DNA of 16,006 nt, taken from NCBI GenBank assembly GCA_027007615.1, contig JALTFB010000068.1:1-16006 (forward strand), written 5' to 3'. Below the pieces are notes generated by a model that was not told the origin of the DNA, searched no databases, and saw only the letters and a list, made by a program, of their open reading frames with translations. The position numbers and the translations under genes were made by a program. Origin of the DNA: Candidatus Shapirobacteria bacterium (GTDB taxonomy: Bacteria; Patescibacteriota; Microgenomatia; UBA12405; UBA6130). This document shows, in pieces, positions 5,862 through 12,854 of the stretch; the stretch's first letter is position 1; the number at the start of each line of letters is the position of its first letter.

Positions 5862-5880
5862 CAAAATCAAAGTTTCCATT

Positions 5881-6600
5881 TCAAATCAACTGTTGGAGAT
5901 AGCGAGCGTTTTTGATGGCGCCGCCGCCGGGATCATTGTTGAAATAGGCAAAAACATCGCGGCCTTTAAGCTGGCGGCTGATTATTTTGGCCCACCGGCC
6001 CAACTGTTCGTGGCCATATTCATAGTTGTAAAGCGCCTCTACGCCATGGAAGCGAATATAGACGAAATTAGCGGTGGCTATTTGGGGCGGTTGGGCCAGT
6101 ATTTCGTTGTCATGCCAAACAAAGGCCGCCTGATAGCGCTCTAAAATTTTGTAAATGCGATTATTGAACCAACTGGAATGGCGGAATTCAAAGGCAAAAC
6201 GAATCGGCCCGGCAAATTGGCGCAAAAACTGTCCCAACCTTTCCTCTTGGACCGTGAAATTGGCCGGCAACTGCCAGAGAATCACCGCCAGTTTGTTTTT
6301 CAAGAGGCTAACCTGAGGCCAAAACCATTGCCAAAGCTCATCGTCAATATTCAAGCGGCGGTAGTGGGTTAGCCGCCGGGGCGCTTTAATGGCAAAGCGG
6401 AAATTGGCGGGTACTTGCTGCCGCCAGTTTTGGAAAGTGGTTTTGGCCGGAAGGCGGTAAAAGCTGCTATTGATTTCCAAGCTCTTAAAAGTCCGGCTGT
6501 AAAACTCCAGCCATTGGCGGGGCGCTAATTTTTGGGGATAAAATCGTCCCCGCCAATCTTGATAGCTAAATCCCGATGTTCCCAGGTAAAGCCGCTTCAC
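5881..6600 (-). CDS. DUF72 (YecE-like) protein
   Basis: A TIM-barrel protein of the DUF72 family, which is widespread and still lacks a firmly established reaction. The 239 residues are typical in length. Visible are LYLGTSGFSYQDWRGRFYP near the start, LEINSSFYRLP, FRFAIKAPRRLTH, the FEFRHSSWF segment and VYIRFHG, all recurring family motifs, followed by a C-terminal DVFAYFNND segment. The start is GTG 6600, because a stop lies two codons upstream and no ATG gives a complete N-terminal strand. It follows the DUF134 gene after 11 bases on the same strand and is probably cotranscribed. TAAAAT five bases before GTG might be a second -10. It is convergent with the tRNA gene. Confidence 0.88.
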   Translation of the reverse strand: MKRLYLGTSGFSYQDWRGRFYPQKLAPRQWLEFYSRTFKSLEINSSFYRLPAKTTFQNWRQQVPANFRFAIKAPRRLTHYRRLNIDDELWQWFWPQVSLLKNKLAVILWQLPANFTVQEERLGQFLRQFAGPIRFAFEFRHSSWFNNRIYKILERYQAAFVWHDNEILAQPPQIATANFVYIRFHGVEALYNYEYGHEQLGRWAKIISRQLKGRDVFAYFNNDPGGGAIKNARYLQQLI

Positions 6601-6611
6601 GGCTCATTTTA

Positions 6612-6812
6612 TCATTCATTCGGCTTTAGCGTTTCCTGAGCCGCTTCCCGAATCATCGGGCTGCCGCATTTGGGGCATTTTTGCCGATAACAGGGCATGC
6701 CTGCCTGGTGGGGGGCCTTATAGCCGCACTGGGGGTTGCTGCAAACACAGTAGCCTCCGGGACCGGCGGCAAAACCTTGGCGGCGTCCCCGCCCGAAATT
6801 TTGGTTGATCAT
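6612..6812 (-). CDS. Zinc-ribbon protein from an internal start (possible second product)
   Basis: In the same frame as the DUF134 gene, ATG 6812 is preceded by AAAGGAGGTGA (6830-6820) with a seven-base gap, as strong a site as that of hsp20. Initiation here would give a 66-residue protein beginning MINQNFGRGRR with the CVC-x4-C and C-x4-C-x2-C ribbon. In many genomes similar glycine-rich zinc ribbons are separate small proteins (from memory). I see the site directly; that it is used is inference. Confidence 0.5.
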   Translation of the reverse strand: MINQNFGRGRRQGFAAGPGGYCVCSNPQCGYKAPHQAGMPCYRQKCPKCGSPMIREAAQETLKPNE

Positions 6813-7091
6813 ATTCTTCTCACCTCCTTTCAAGCGAATTTCTTGGCCGGTTATTAGCGCTTGGGCCAGCCGCTGCCGCGCCCGGCTTAATATGCGCTGT
6901 AAGGTGCTTTGCGAGATTCCCATTTGCTGGGCCGCTTTAATCTGTTCTAAATTTTGGGAATCCACCAGCCGCAAGGCTTCCAGCTCATCCATGGCCAGTT
7001 CCATAATGGGTTGCCGGCGGCGGACCACCGGGCGGAACCGGTTAATTTCCGGCCAAAATCGCACCCGGCGCCTTTTTCTTTTTCTGCCCAT
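6612..7091 (-). CDS. DUF134 HTH protein fused to a zinc ribbon
   Basis: Residues 1-90 match the DUF134 family: a basic start (RKRKRRRVRFWP), MDELEALRLVD at 34-44, and a sigma-factor-like helix-turn-helix, QIKAAQQMGISQSTLQRILS at 50-69, ending at LKGG, the usual family end. It is predicted to bind DNA. Residues 94-159 form a Gly/Arg-rich linker and a Cys-rich zinc ribbon with Cys115, 117, 122, 134, 139 and 142 plus His128. ATG 7091 was chosen because the family starts there; the TTG at 7157 is the -35 box itself. The junction codes for a perfect ribosome site leading to Met94, so the zinc ribbon may also be made alone. The cellular role is unknown; relatives often sit near metal-cofactor genes, but no such neighbour is seen here. 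Confidence 0.85.
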   Translation of the reverse strand: MGRKRKRRRVRFWPEINRFRPVVRRRQPIMELAMDELEALRLVDSQNLEQIKAAQQMGISQSTLQRILSRARQRLAQALITGQEIRLKGGEKNMINQNFGRGRRQGFAAGPGGYCVCSNPQCGYKAPHQAGMPCYRQKCPKCGSPMIREAAQETLKPNE

Positions 7092-7128
7092 TTTCTTTTT
7101 TGTTTTGTTAAATGTTAACTCTATTATG

Positions 7129-7157
7129 AATATATACCCACAATAACAATTTGTCAA
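7129..7157 (-). promoter_or_regulatory. Promoter of the DUF134-DUF72 unit
   Basis: On the minus strand: TTGACA (7157-7152), 17-base spacer, TATATT (7134-7129). The leader to ATG 7091 would be about 31 bases. Its -35 overlaps that of the divergent PEGA gene. Confidence 0.72.
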
Positions 7158-7179
7158 GGAAAATGATTTTTGTTAAACT
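7151..7179 (+). promoter_or_regulatory. Promoter of the PEGA/SH3 gene
   Basis: TTGTCA (7151-7156), 17-base spacer, TAAACT (7174-7179) preceded by TGT (extended -10). ATG 7188 is eight bases further, so the mRNA would be leaderless or nearly so. Confidence 0.6.
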
Positions 7180-7187
7180 GTTTTAGT

Positions 7188-7985
7188 ATGATAAAAAAAA
7201 TTCTTTTCCTGTTAGTCATATTAACTTTTATAGGCGGAATCGTTTTTTATCTTTGGAAGCTCCTTCAACCGGCTCGGGCAGAATTGGAAATAGAAACAGT
7301 GCCGGCGGTGACAGTTTACCTGAATGGCAAAGAAGTCGGTAAGACTCCTTACAAAAATTTTCACCTTCAACCGGGGAGTTGGAAAATTAAATTGGCAGCC
7401 GATGGCCAGAATTCATTTTGGGAGAGACAGCTGACAGTGCCGGCCAGTACCCGCCTGTTTATTGACCGTATGTTTAAAAATGGCTCAAGCCAGGGAAGAG
7501 TTATTTATCTGACTCCTAATGGCAACTCTCAAAAGGCAGGTTGTATTCTGACCTCGATGCCGCCGAAAGCAAGTGTAAGCATAGACGGTAAAATGCGGGG
7601 CAATACCCCGTTGGCGATAGAAAACCTTGATTCCGGCCAGCACCATTTTGTTTTTGCCTTGCCGGGCCATCGGCCAATAGAGGTTATGGCTAAAACAACC
7701 ATTGGCTACCGATTGGTGGTGGAAATAGATTTTAACCCAAGCGCTAAAACAGCTAAGACAACTTCTTCGGCCGCTCTTAAAACAGAAAAAAAACTGGTGG
7801 CTATTAAAAAAACACCCACTGGTTGGTTGCGGGTCCGCCAACAGCCCACGCGATCAAGCAAGGAAATAGCTAGAGTTATCCCTGGTAACAAATACCCTTA
7901 TTTGGAAGAAAAAAATGGCTGGTTTAGGATTGAGTATCAGCCAGGCAGGCAAGGATGGATTTCGGCAATTTATGCTGCCCGCTAA
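7188..7985 (+). CDS. Membrane-anchored PEGA and SH3-domain protein
   Basis: Probably an extracytoplasmic envelope protein. An N-terminal hydrophobic segment (about 4-24) after MIKK forms a signal anchor. Two PEGA repeats follow: one at about 32-95 (VYLNGKEVGKTPY) and one at about 118-182 (VSIDGKMRGNTPLAI, ALPGHRPIEV). A Thr/Ser/Lys-rich linker (183-208) leads to a C-terminal bacterial SH3 domain (209-265; WLRVRQQPTRSSKEIA, GWISAIYA). PEGA and SH3b modules commonly attach to or scaffold cell-surface structures; no catalytic site is visible. ATG 7188 is preferred over TTG 7170 because the latter lies inside the promoter. The stop overlaps that of the convergent transferase gene by four bases. 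Confidence 0.85.
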   Translation: MIKKILFLLVILTFIGGIVFYLWKLLQPARAELEIETVPAVTVYLNGKEVGKTPYKNFHLQPGSWKIKLAADGQNSFWERQLTVPASTRLFIDRMFKNGSSQGRVIYLTPNGNSQKAGCILTSMPPKASVSIDGKMRGNTPLAIENLDSGQHHFVFALPGHRPIEVMAKTTIGYRLVVEIDFNPSAKTAKTTSSAALKTEKKLVAIKKTPTGWLRVRQQPTRSSKEIARVIPGNKYPYLEEKNGWFRIEYQPGRQGWISAIYAAR

Positions 7986-9052
7986 CTTTTGTGTGGTTGC
8001 GCTTGCCTTTGGCTGAAGCGGTGTAAACCGAGACTAGTCACCGCCAAAGCTACAAAAATAAAAACAAAAACATAGATTTTTTGCCGGCTGTTAAGATTTA
8101 AGACAAGGATTCCTAAGATAAGAGAAAAGAGCCAATAGAGAATAGCAATTTGAGTACGGGGAACGCCAAACCGAAAAAGGAGGTGGTGCAAATATTCAGC
8201 ATCTCCCCAAACCGGTGATTGGCCGCGGCTCAGCCGGCGAATAATAGCAATAATGCCGTCAGCCATAGGAATGCCCAAGACAATGACGGCGGTAGCCAAT
8301 TTTGCGCCGGAGAGAATCGCCAGGATACCCAAAAGGAGGCCTGCAATGCTCTTGCCGCTATAACCGGGCATGATATGTTGGGGGTAGAAGTTGTAGGGCA
8401 AGAAGCCGAGATAGGCGCCGCTTACAATGCCGGCCAAAGCGATAAGGGGCCATTGGGTTAAATCTTGGCGGAACTGAATGCCCAAAACGCCGATGATGAC
8501 AGCGGCGATAGAAACCAATCCGGGTAGTTGGCCTTCGATGCCACCGGCCCAGCCGACAACATTGGTCATCCAGACCAACCAAACAATGGTGGCGATATCC
8601 GCAATACCAAAAGGGATTCCGTTGCCCAAGGGAATTGCCAGATGCCAGACATTGGGGGGTGACAGAAGATTTGTAAGAATATTAATTTTAATTCCGGCAG
8701 CCACTAGGCAACTTGCGGCGAGAATATTGGTGGCTAGCCTGAGATAGGGATTAAGATGGGAAACATCGTCCCAAAGGCCGACGACGAGATTTATGGTAAC
8801 GGCTGCAAAAATGGCCAACAGTTTGTTGTCGAGAGGAATAAAGAATAGGCTGGCGATTATGAAGGCTATGGCTATTGGCAACCCGCCGCCGCGAGGAACA
8901 GGGTAAAGATGGGTTGTGTTTGACCGTCTCCGGCGAGGATCGTCGAGCCAACCTTTATGGCGGAAAAGGGCAATTACTAACGGAGTGGCCGCCGCGGCAA
9001 TGAAAAAAGCAGTGAGGAAAGGATAACTGAAGAGATGGATAATAGCTTGCAT
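7982..9052 (-). CDS. WecA/MraY-like polyprenyl-phosphate sugar-1-P transferase, altered active site
   Basis: A polytopic membrane protein of 356 residues in the family that loads a sugar-1-phosphate onto a polyprenyl phosphate, the first membrane step of glycan synthesis. About ten hydrophobic helices are apparent. Family landmarks are PRGGGLPI (53-60), LWDDVSHLNPYLRL (93-106) with the Asp pair 95-96, GFLPYNFYP (216-224) and the cytoplasmic AEYLHHLL (285-292). The signature normally reading NxxNxxDGxDG is NVVGWAGGIEG (164-174), and the usual GDSGS Asp is Tyr in GYSGK (230-234). It is therefore either a divergent subfamily or not a standard transferase. It starts two bases after the small membrane protein gene. 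The fold assignment is secure, the reaction is not. Confidence 0.78.
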   Translation of the reverse strand: MQAIIHLFSYPFLTAFFIAAAATPLVIALFRHKGWLDDPRRRRSNTTHLYPVPRGGGLPIAIAFIIASLFFIPLDNKLLAIFAAVTINLVVGLWDDVSHLNPYLRLATNILAASCLVAAGIKINILTNLLSPPNVWHLAIPLGNGIPFGIADIATIVWLVWMTNVVGWAGGIEGQLPGLVSIAAVIIGVLGIQFRQDLTQWPLIALAGIVSGAYLGFLPYNFYPQHIMPGYSGKSIAGLLLGILAILSGAKLATAVIVLGIPMADGIIAIIRRLSRGQSPVWGDAEYLHHLLFRFGVPRTQIAILYWLFSLILGILVLNLNSRQKIYVFVFIFVALAVTSLGLHRFSQRQAQPHKS

Positions 9053-9054
9053 TC

Positions 9055-9429
9055 TTATATTAGGAAGCGAAAAAATAAATGGGCGAGAGCGAGAATATTA
9101 AGGAAGGCAAAAATATTGCTGGACCAGAACAGAAGGTTGACAAGAATGTCTTTATTTAAAAGCGCGGTAGCGGCAAAACTGACAAAGATAAGGTTTAAAA
9201 ATGACAGCCCGGGCAGGAGAAAAAGGTGATGGAAAGAAGCTAACTGGCCGGCTCCCCATGGCCGGCTATAACAGAAAGGGATAAGAGGAGGGAGGAAATG
9301 CCCTAGGCCCAAAATAATGGCCAGCTGGATGATAATTAGGAAAAGGTTTAAATAAATGAGAGAAATTATTGTTGGCTGTTGCCAAAGCAAACCCAAGCGC
9401 CCTAGGAATATAAACGGTTTAGTTTTCAT
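9055..9429 (-). CDS. Small multi-helix membrane protein of unknown function
   Basis: I do not recognise a named family with certainty. The 124-residue protein has three to four hydrophobic helices (about 20-45, 70-90, 95-120). A conserved-looking loop, PFCYSRPWGAGQL (51-63), lies between the first two. From memory, similar short proteins with a Y-S-x-PWG loop sit beside WecA/MraY-like genes in Patescibacteria. ATG 9429 overlaps the stop of the GT2 gene as ATGA, and the transferase gene follows after two bases, so all three are probably translated together. This suggests a partner or subunit role with the transferase; that is inference. Confidence 0.75.
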   Translation of the reverse strand: MKTKPFIFLGRLGLLWQQPTIISLIYLNLFLIIIQLAIILGLGHFLPPLIPFCYSRPWGAGQLASFHHLFLLPGLSFLNLIFVSFAATALLNKDILVNLLFWSSNIFAFLNILALAHLFFRFLI

Positions 9430-10943
9430 GTTAGTTTTTTGGTGGTGCGATATTCCAAACGTTTGCCAAACATGAGTTTTGTTTGTGCGTCTAATCCTGG
9501 CAAGACGGCCATGAAAAGTGCGGCAATGGGAAGAATAAGCCACTGGAGAAATTCGCGCCCGTAATCAATAACTGTGCGGGCCTTGATCTCTGCCGGACGC
9601 AGCTGGAAATCGAGCCAAATTATGCCCAAGAGGGCAAGCAAACAAATATTAAGGACGGCTCCGGAAAATTTAGGCAAATTATAGCCCAGAGTAGTTTGGA
9701 AAAAGCGGGGATTAAGGAGAGTAATAAGCCAGGCGTTTAGGGTGAGAATGAACCAGTTGGTGGACCAGAGGATGTGGGTTTCCAACATTTTGTAGATTCG
9801 CGCCAAACGGAGATTAAGGGGAATTTCGGGATGGGCTTTTGCCTGGATAACAGTATAAGGCACGTCGGTAACACCCCAAGCGTGCCGTTGGCATTGGAGA
9901 TAACGGTTTTTAAGCGCTTGCCAAAATGTTTTTCCTTCGGGAGCATCAATGCTGGTGGGCAGAAAGATGGGCACGACTTTTACGCGGCCTTTTTTAGCGA
10001 AGAAAGCTTGTAGAAAAAGGTGCCAATCTTCAGGAATGATATTGCGGTCCCAATAGCCCACCTCATTTAGCAGTTTTAGGGAGAGAGAATAGGTTGAATA
10101 ATTAAAATAAAGCTGGTCGGGGTCCTGAATATGGCTAATGTGGTTAATGTTGCCAATAATGCCAATTAGGCGAATGGGAGCAGGAACTTTGTTTAGATTG
10201 TTATACCAGAAAATCGGACTTTGCCAAAAATGGCGATAACGCTGGGGATCTTTGGCAAAAAAGTAAGTTAGAGCAGCGAAATAATAGGGATGGAATTTAG
10301 CATCGGCGTCACAGCTGGTGATAGTGAAATTGCCAATATCTTGGTGTTGCTTGTCGACCAAGATTTTTTTAATTTGTTTAGCGGCCCAAGCTTCGTTAGA
10401 AGCTTTTCCTTTTATTTCACCGGCAATATGGGCCGGATGGAAAGTTGCTTTTAATAAGCCGAATTTTCCTTGGAATTGGAGCAATAACAGTTTTGCTCTT
10501 TGGTGAGCGCCGGCAGAACGTTCTTCCATAGCCATGATGACGATTAACCGTTTAGGATCAATGCCTTTTTGTCTGGCAAGCGAATAAAGGGAGGTTTGAG
10601 CAATTTTAGCAACACTCTCATTATAATTGGGAATAATTATAATATGGCGAATATCCTGCCAGGCTAGCCATTTAGGTTGTTTTTCTTGGCGATACTTAGC
10701 TTGCCAATTTATTTTTTGGTAAGCGCGAATTTTCCGATAGCCCTTGATGCCGAGGAAGAAGTTCTTAAAAGATTGGTAAAACCAGAAAATAAAAAAGGCA
10801 ACGGTAAAATAAGCGACAAACTTTGGGATTATAAAGGCTCCCCAAAATGGGAAGAGAATAATCATCCAGGAAAGAAAACCAGGGAAAATTTCCAAAAGCC
10901 GTTGGTGCGATGGGGAAAATATTTTCTTCATTAGCTTTGGCAT
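9426..10943 (-). CDS. Membrane-bound family 2 glycosyltransferase
   Basis: An inner-membrane GT2 enzyme, probably building a surface polysaccharide or glycolipid from a nucleotide sugar. The 505 residues contain two N-terminal helices (about 24-58), a cytosolic GT-A domain (about 97-365) and C-terminal helices (about 390-410, 428-445 and 467-482). The GT-A domain shows IIIIPNYNES (101-110), the metal-binding CDADAK (211-216), the PEDWHLFLQ acceptor/base motif (304-312) and QCQRHAWG (350-357), a variant of the QxxRW motif of processive enzymes. Its donor sugar cannot be read from sequence. It follows the GT-C gene after 30 bases and overlaps the small membrane protein gene. Confidence 0.87.
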   Translation of the reverse strand: MPKLMKKIFSPSHQRLLEIFPGFLSWMIILFPFWGAFIIPKFVAYFTVAFFIFWFYQSFKNFFLGIKGYRKIRAYQKINWQAKYRQEKQPKWLAWQDIRHIIIIPNYNESVAKIAQTSLYSLARQKGIDPKRLIVIMAMEERSAGAHQRAKLLLLQFQGKFGLLKATFHPAHIAGEIKGKASNEAWAAKQIKKILVDKQHQDIGNFTITSCDADAKFHPYYFAALTYFFAKDPQRYRHFWQSPIFWYNNLNKVPAPIRLIGIIGNINHISHIQDPDQLYFNYSTYSLSLKLLNEVGYWDRNIIPEDWHLFLQAFFAKKGRVKVVPIFLPTSIDAPEGKTFWQALKNRYLQCQRHAWGVTDVPYTVIQAKAHPEIPLNLRLARIYKMLETHILWSTNWFILTLNAWLITLLNPRFFQTTLGYNLPKFSGAVLNICLLALLGIIWLDFQLRPAEIKARTVIDYGREFLQWLILPIAALFMAVLPGLDAQTKLMFGKRLEYRTTKKLT

Positions 10944-10950
10944 ATTTTAC

Positions 10951-10956
10951 TATTTA
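10951..10956 (-). promoter_or_regulatory. Possible -10 box before the GT2 gene
   Basis: TAAATA on the minus strand (10956-10951) ends seven bases before ATG 10943, fitting the leaderless pattern seen elsewhere. No -35 is obvious, and readthrough from upstream is equally possible. Confidence 0.3.
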
Positions 10957-10973
10957 GCTCCGGTGGCGGCAAA

Positions 10974-12449
10974 TTAATGAAATCCCAGGCTTAATTTTTG
11001 CCAGCTTGTGGGCCGGCGGCGGAAAATAATGTCGGGTAAGCGGGGATAATGGAGGCGGTAATAGTATTTGCTTAAAAGAGAATCCAGCTCTGGCCAGCGG
11101 TGTTTTTCGTTGGCAAGCTTGATGATGAGAACGGGCTTTTCCTTTTCCAGGGACCGGAGTACGGAGGAAAAGCCATTATAATCGTAAATGTGGTAATTGA
11201 CGGTATAACGCCCTACCGGCGAATGGCCGCTTAAAGCATAAATACAGGCAGCATCTCCCCAAACAAAAATAGGTTGTTTGTCGGGAACAGTTTGGCGGAC
11301 AAATTTGGCCAATTGGTAATTGGCTACGGAACGTTTTCCCCAGTATTGGTAATATTGAGCTTTTGTTGTTCGCCCTTGCAAATAAGTTGCGAAATGTCGG
11401 TAATAAGAAATTTGCGGATACCACCAAAAATGGAAGGAAAGGTAAACTGCTATCAAAATAGAATCAGCTAACAGGGGGATCGCCAAAAAAGAAGAATGGC
11501 GGCGGCGCAATTGAACATAGGCGGCGGCGTGGAGAATAATTAAACTGGGAATTACCTCAAAGAGATAATGAGGATAGGGCCGCCCGGACAATAAAGCTCC
11601 GAAAAGGGCAAAAATAAACCAGCAACTGGCAAAGATAAGAGAAGGCGAAAGAAAGCGGTGCCAAAACCATATGGTCAAAGTTAGTGAAGCAAGAATAAGT
11701 GCACGCAGGAAAAGAGCGTGGTCTCCTCCGTTTCCACTCCAGCTGGAAACATAACCAATGTTTTGCAAGAGGGCGGAACGCACGTAATAAACAACCCCCC
11801 CACGGATGGCAAAATATCCAAGAGACAAAATTATGGGGATTGTGGCAGCACCCGTAATAGCCCAAAAGCTAATTCGGCGCCAAGGTCGCGGCGGCTTAGC
11901 GAGAAATACGAAAACAGCCAATAAGATCCCCATGGCGTCAAAGGCAGCCGGGGCTTTAACCAGGAAGCCCCAGGCAAAAAGCAGCCCGATAATAAGGCCA
12001 TGTTTGGCGTTGAGGCGCCGGCGCCAAGACCAGAGGAGGAAAGCGGAGAGGACAATAGGCAGCATCATAAAAACTTCGCCGTTGGCCACCCGGCCCTCAA
12101 AGATAACGACGAGCAAAATAGCCGGTATTTGCAAGAGAAAGGCGACGGTAGAATTCTTGCTAATGGAAATAGAGAAGAAATAGAGAATTATTAATTGTGA
12201 AATAACGCTTAAAAAGCCAAAGAAGCGGAATATGGCCAAGTGGCCGGAGCTTAACGCGGCTAAAATATAAATAATGGGAGGCTTGTTGTCATGGATATCG
12301 CGGTAAAGAATTTTTCCTTGGCGCAAAGCATTGCCAATGGTGAGGTAAATACACTCGTCGCCATAATGCAGAGGATCGCCAAGGCTAGGTAGAAGCAAAA
12401 AAGAAGCCAACAGAAGAATGGTAACAAGATAAATCCACCGCTTACCCAT
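10974..12449 (-). CDS. GT-C family (PMT/ArnT-like) glycosyltransferase
   Basis: A 491-residue polytopic protein with about ten to twelve helices. It resembles the dolichyl/undecaprenyl-phosphate-sugar-dependent GT-C enzymes that glycosylate proteins or lipids on the outer face of the membrane. The first extracytoplasmic loop contains HYGDECIYLTIGN (28-40), with the acidic pair Asp31-Glu32 expected to be catalytic, and LYRDIHDNKPPIIY (48-61), the typical second loop signature with Asp51. The C-terminal third (about 390-491) is a soluble extracytoplasmic region with VWGDAACIY and VGRYTVNYHIY. Its promoter starts directly after the rpsT stop and no Shine-Dalgarno is present. The family is secure; donor and acceptor are unknown. 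Confidence 0.85.
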   Translation of the reverse strand: MGKRWIYLVTILLLASFLLLPSLGDPLHYGDECIYLTIGNALRQGKILYRDIHDNKPPIIYILAALSSGHLAIFRFFGFLSVISQLIILYFFSISISKNSTVAFLLQIPAILLVVIFEGRVANGEVFMMLPIVLSAFLLWSWRRRLNAKHGLIIGLLFAWGFLVKAPAAFDAMGILLAVFVFLAKPPRPWRRISFWAITGAATIPIILSLGYFAIRGGVVYYVRSALLQNIGYVSSWSGNGGDHALFLRALILASLTLTIWFWHRFLSPSLIFASCWFIFALFGALLSGRPYPHYLFEVIPSLIILHAAAYVQLRRRHSSFLAIPLLADSILIAVYLSFHFWWYPQISYYRHFATYLQGRTTKAQYYQYWGKRSVANYQLAKFVRQTVPDKQPIFVWGDAACIYALSGHSPVGRYTVNYHIYDYNGFSSVLRSLEKEKPVLIIKLANEKHRWPELDSLLSKYYYRLHYPRLPDIIFRRRPTSWQKLSLGFH

Positions 12450-12455
12450 TAGTCA

Positions 12456-12484
12456 ATAATAAGTAATTCTAAGGCGTTTCGCAA
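12456..12484 (-). promoter_or_regulatory. Promoter of the envelope-glycan genes
   Basis: On the minus strand: TTGCGA (12484-12479), 17-base spacer, TATTAT (12461-12456), then exactly six bases to ATG 12449. The -35 begins at the base after the rpsT stop codon. Predicted leaderless mRNA. Confidence 0.6.
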
Positions 12485-12793
12485 TTATTTTTTGCCGGCT
12501 AGTTTTTTAGAGGTTCGTATTTTCTTTGCTGCAGGTTTACTTTTCTTTTGTTTTGATTGGCTGGATAAAAGACGGGCAGCCTGCCTTTTAAGCCGTTGGG
12601 CTTTGTTGCGATGGATAATGCGTTTCTTTTTGGCAATGTCAATAGCGCTATAAACATTTTTTAATTCTTGCTGATTGGTTTGGCGGCCGAATTGGCGAAG
12701 AACAGCCTTTAACTTTCTTTTGATGCGTAAGTTAAAGATCTGCCGCCGCCGCGATTGTCGCAGAGCTTTACGTGCAGAGAGAATGATAGGCAT
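12485..12793 (-). CDS. rpsT: 30S ribosomal protein S20
   Basis: A primary 16S rRNA-binding protein of the small subunit body. The 102 residues show the family pattern: SARKALRQSRRRQIFNLRIK (6-25) for rRNA binding, and AIDIAKKKRIIHRNKAQRLKRQAARL, the conserved region (about 50-75) with the IIHRNKA core. A Lys/Ser/Ala-rich tail of about 25 residues beyond the usual end carries extra positive charge. ATG 12793 lies six bases after TATAAT, with no ribosome site. It is divergent from murJ and is followed by the GT-C gene on the same strand. Confidence 0.93.
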   Translation of the reverse strand: MPIILSARKALRQSRRRQIFNLRIKRKLKAVLRQFGRQTNQQELKNVYSAIDIAKKKRIIHRNKAQRLKRQAARLLSSQSKQKKSKPAAKKIRTSKKLAGKK

Positions 12794-12799
12794 AATTTT

Positions 12800-12805
12800 A
12801 TTATA
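12800..12805 (-). promoter_or_regulatory. -10 box of rpsT
   Basis: A perfect TATAAT on the minus strand, exactly six bases before ATG 12793. The -35 is weak (TTAAAA at 12828-12823 with a 17-base spacer). Predicted +1 is the start codon. Confidence 0.6.
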
Positions 12806-12817
12806 TTAAGATAACTG

Positions 12818-12826
12818 TGTTATTTT
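12818..12826 (+). promoter_or_regulatory. Extended -10 promoter of murJ
   Basis: TGT followed by TATTTT (12821-12826). The leader to ATG 12855 would be about 22 bases and shows no Shine-Dalgarno. TTATTA at 12798-12803 is a poor -35, as is usual with an extended -10. Confidence 0.45.
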
Positions 12827-12854
12827 AACAGCTCATTGCCCAGTTCGCAAGCGC

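Noticed and set aside
5545..5862. Minus-strand open frame across hsp20 and the tRNA, with a GADGLEPSTSVLSGLRSNQ-like start
   Set aside because: This is the well-known spurious translation of the antisense of a tRNA gene; it also runs through the hsp20 terminator.
7091..7157. Longer N-terminus for the DUF134 protein (TTG 7157)
   Set aside because: The TTG is the first half of the TTGACA -35 box, and the family's conserved basic start begins at Met 7091.
9426..9543. Longer N-terminus for the small membrane protein (start at 9543)
   Set aside because: The added residues overlap the GT2 gene, are not hydrophobic or family-like, and the ATGA overlap at 9429 is a typical coupled start.
11806..12183. 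Plus-strand open frame of 125 codons inside the GT-C gene
   Set aside because: It lies antisense to a clear membrane-protein gene and has a low-complexity basic composition typical of a shadow frame.
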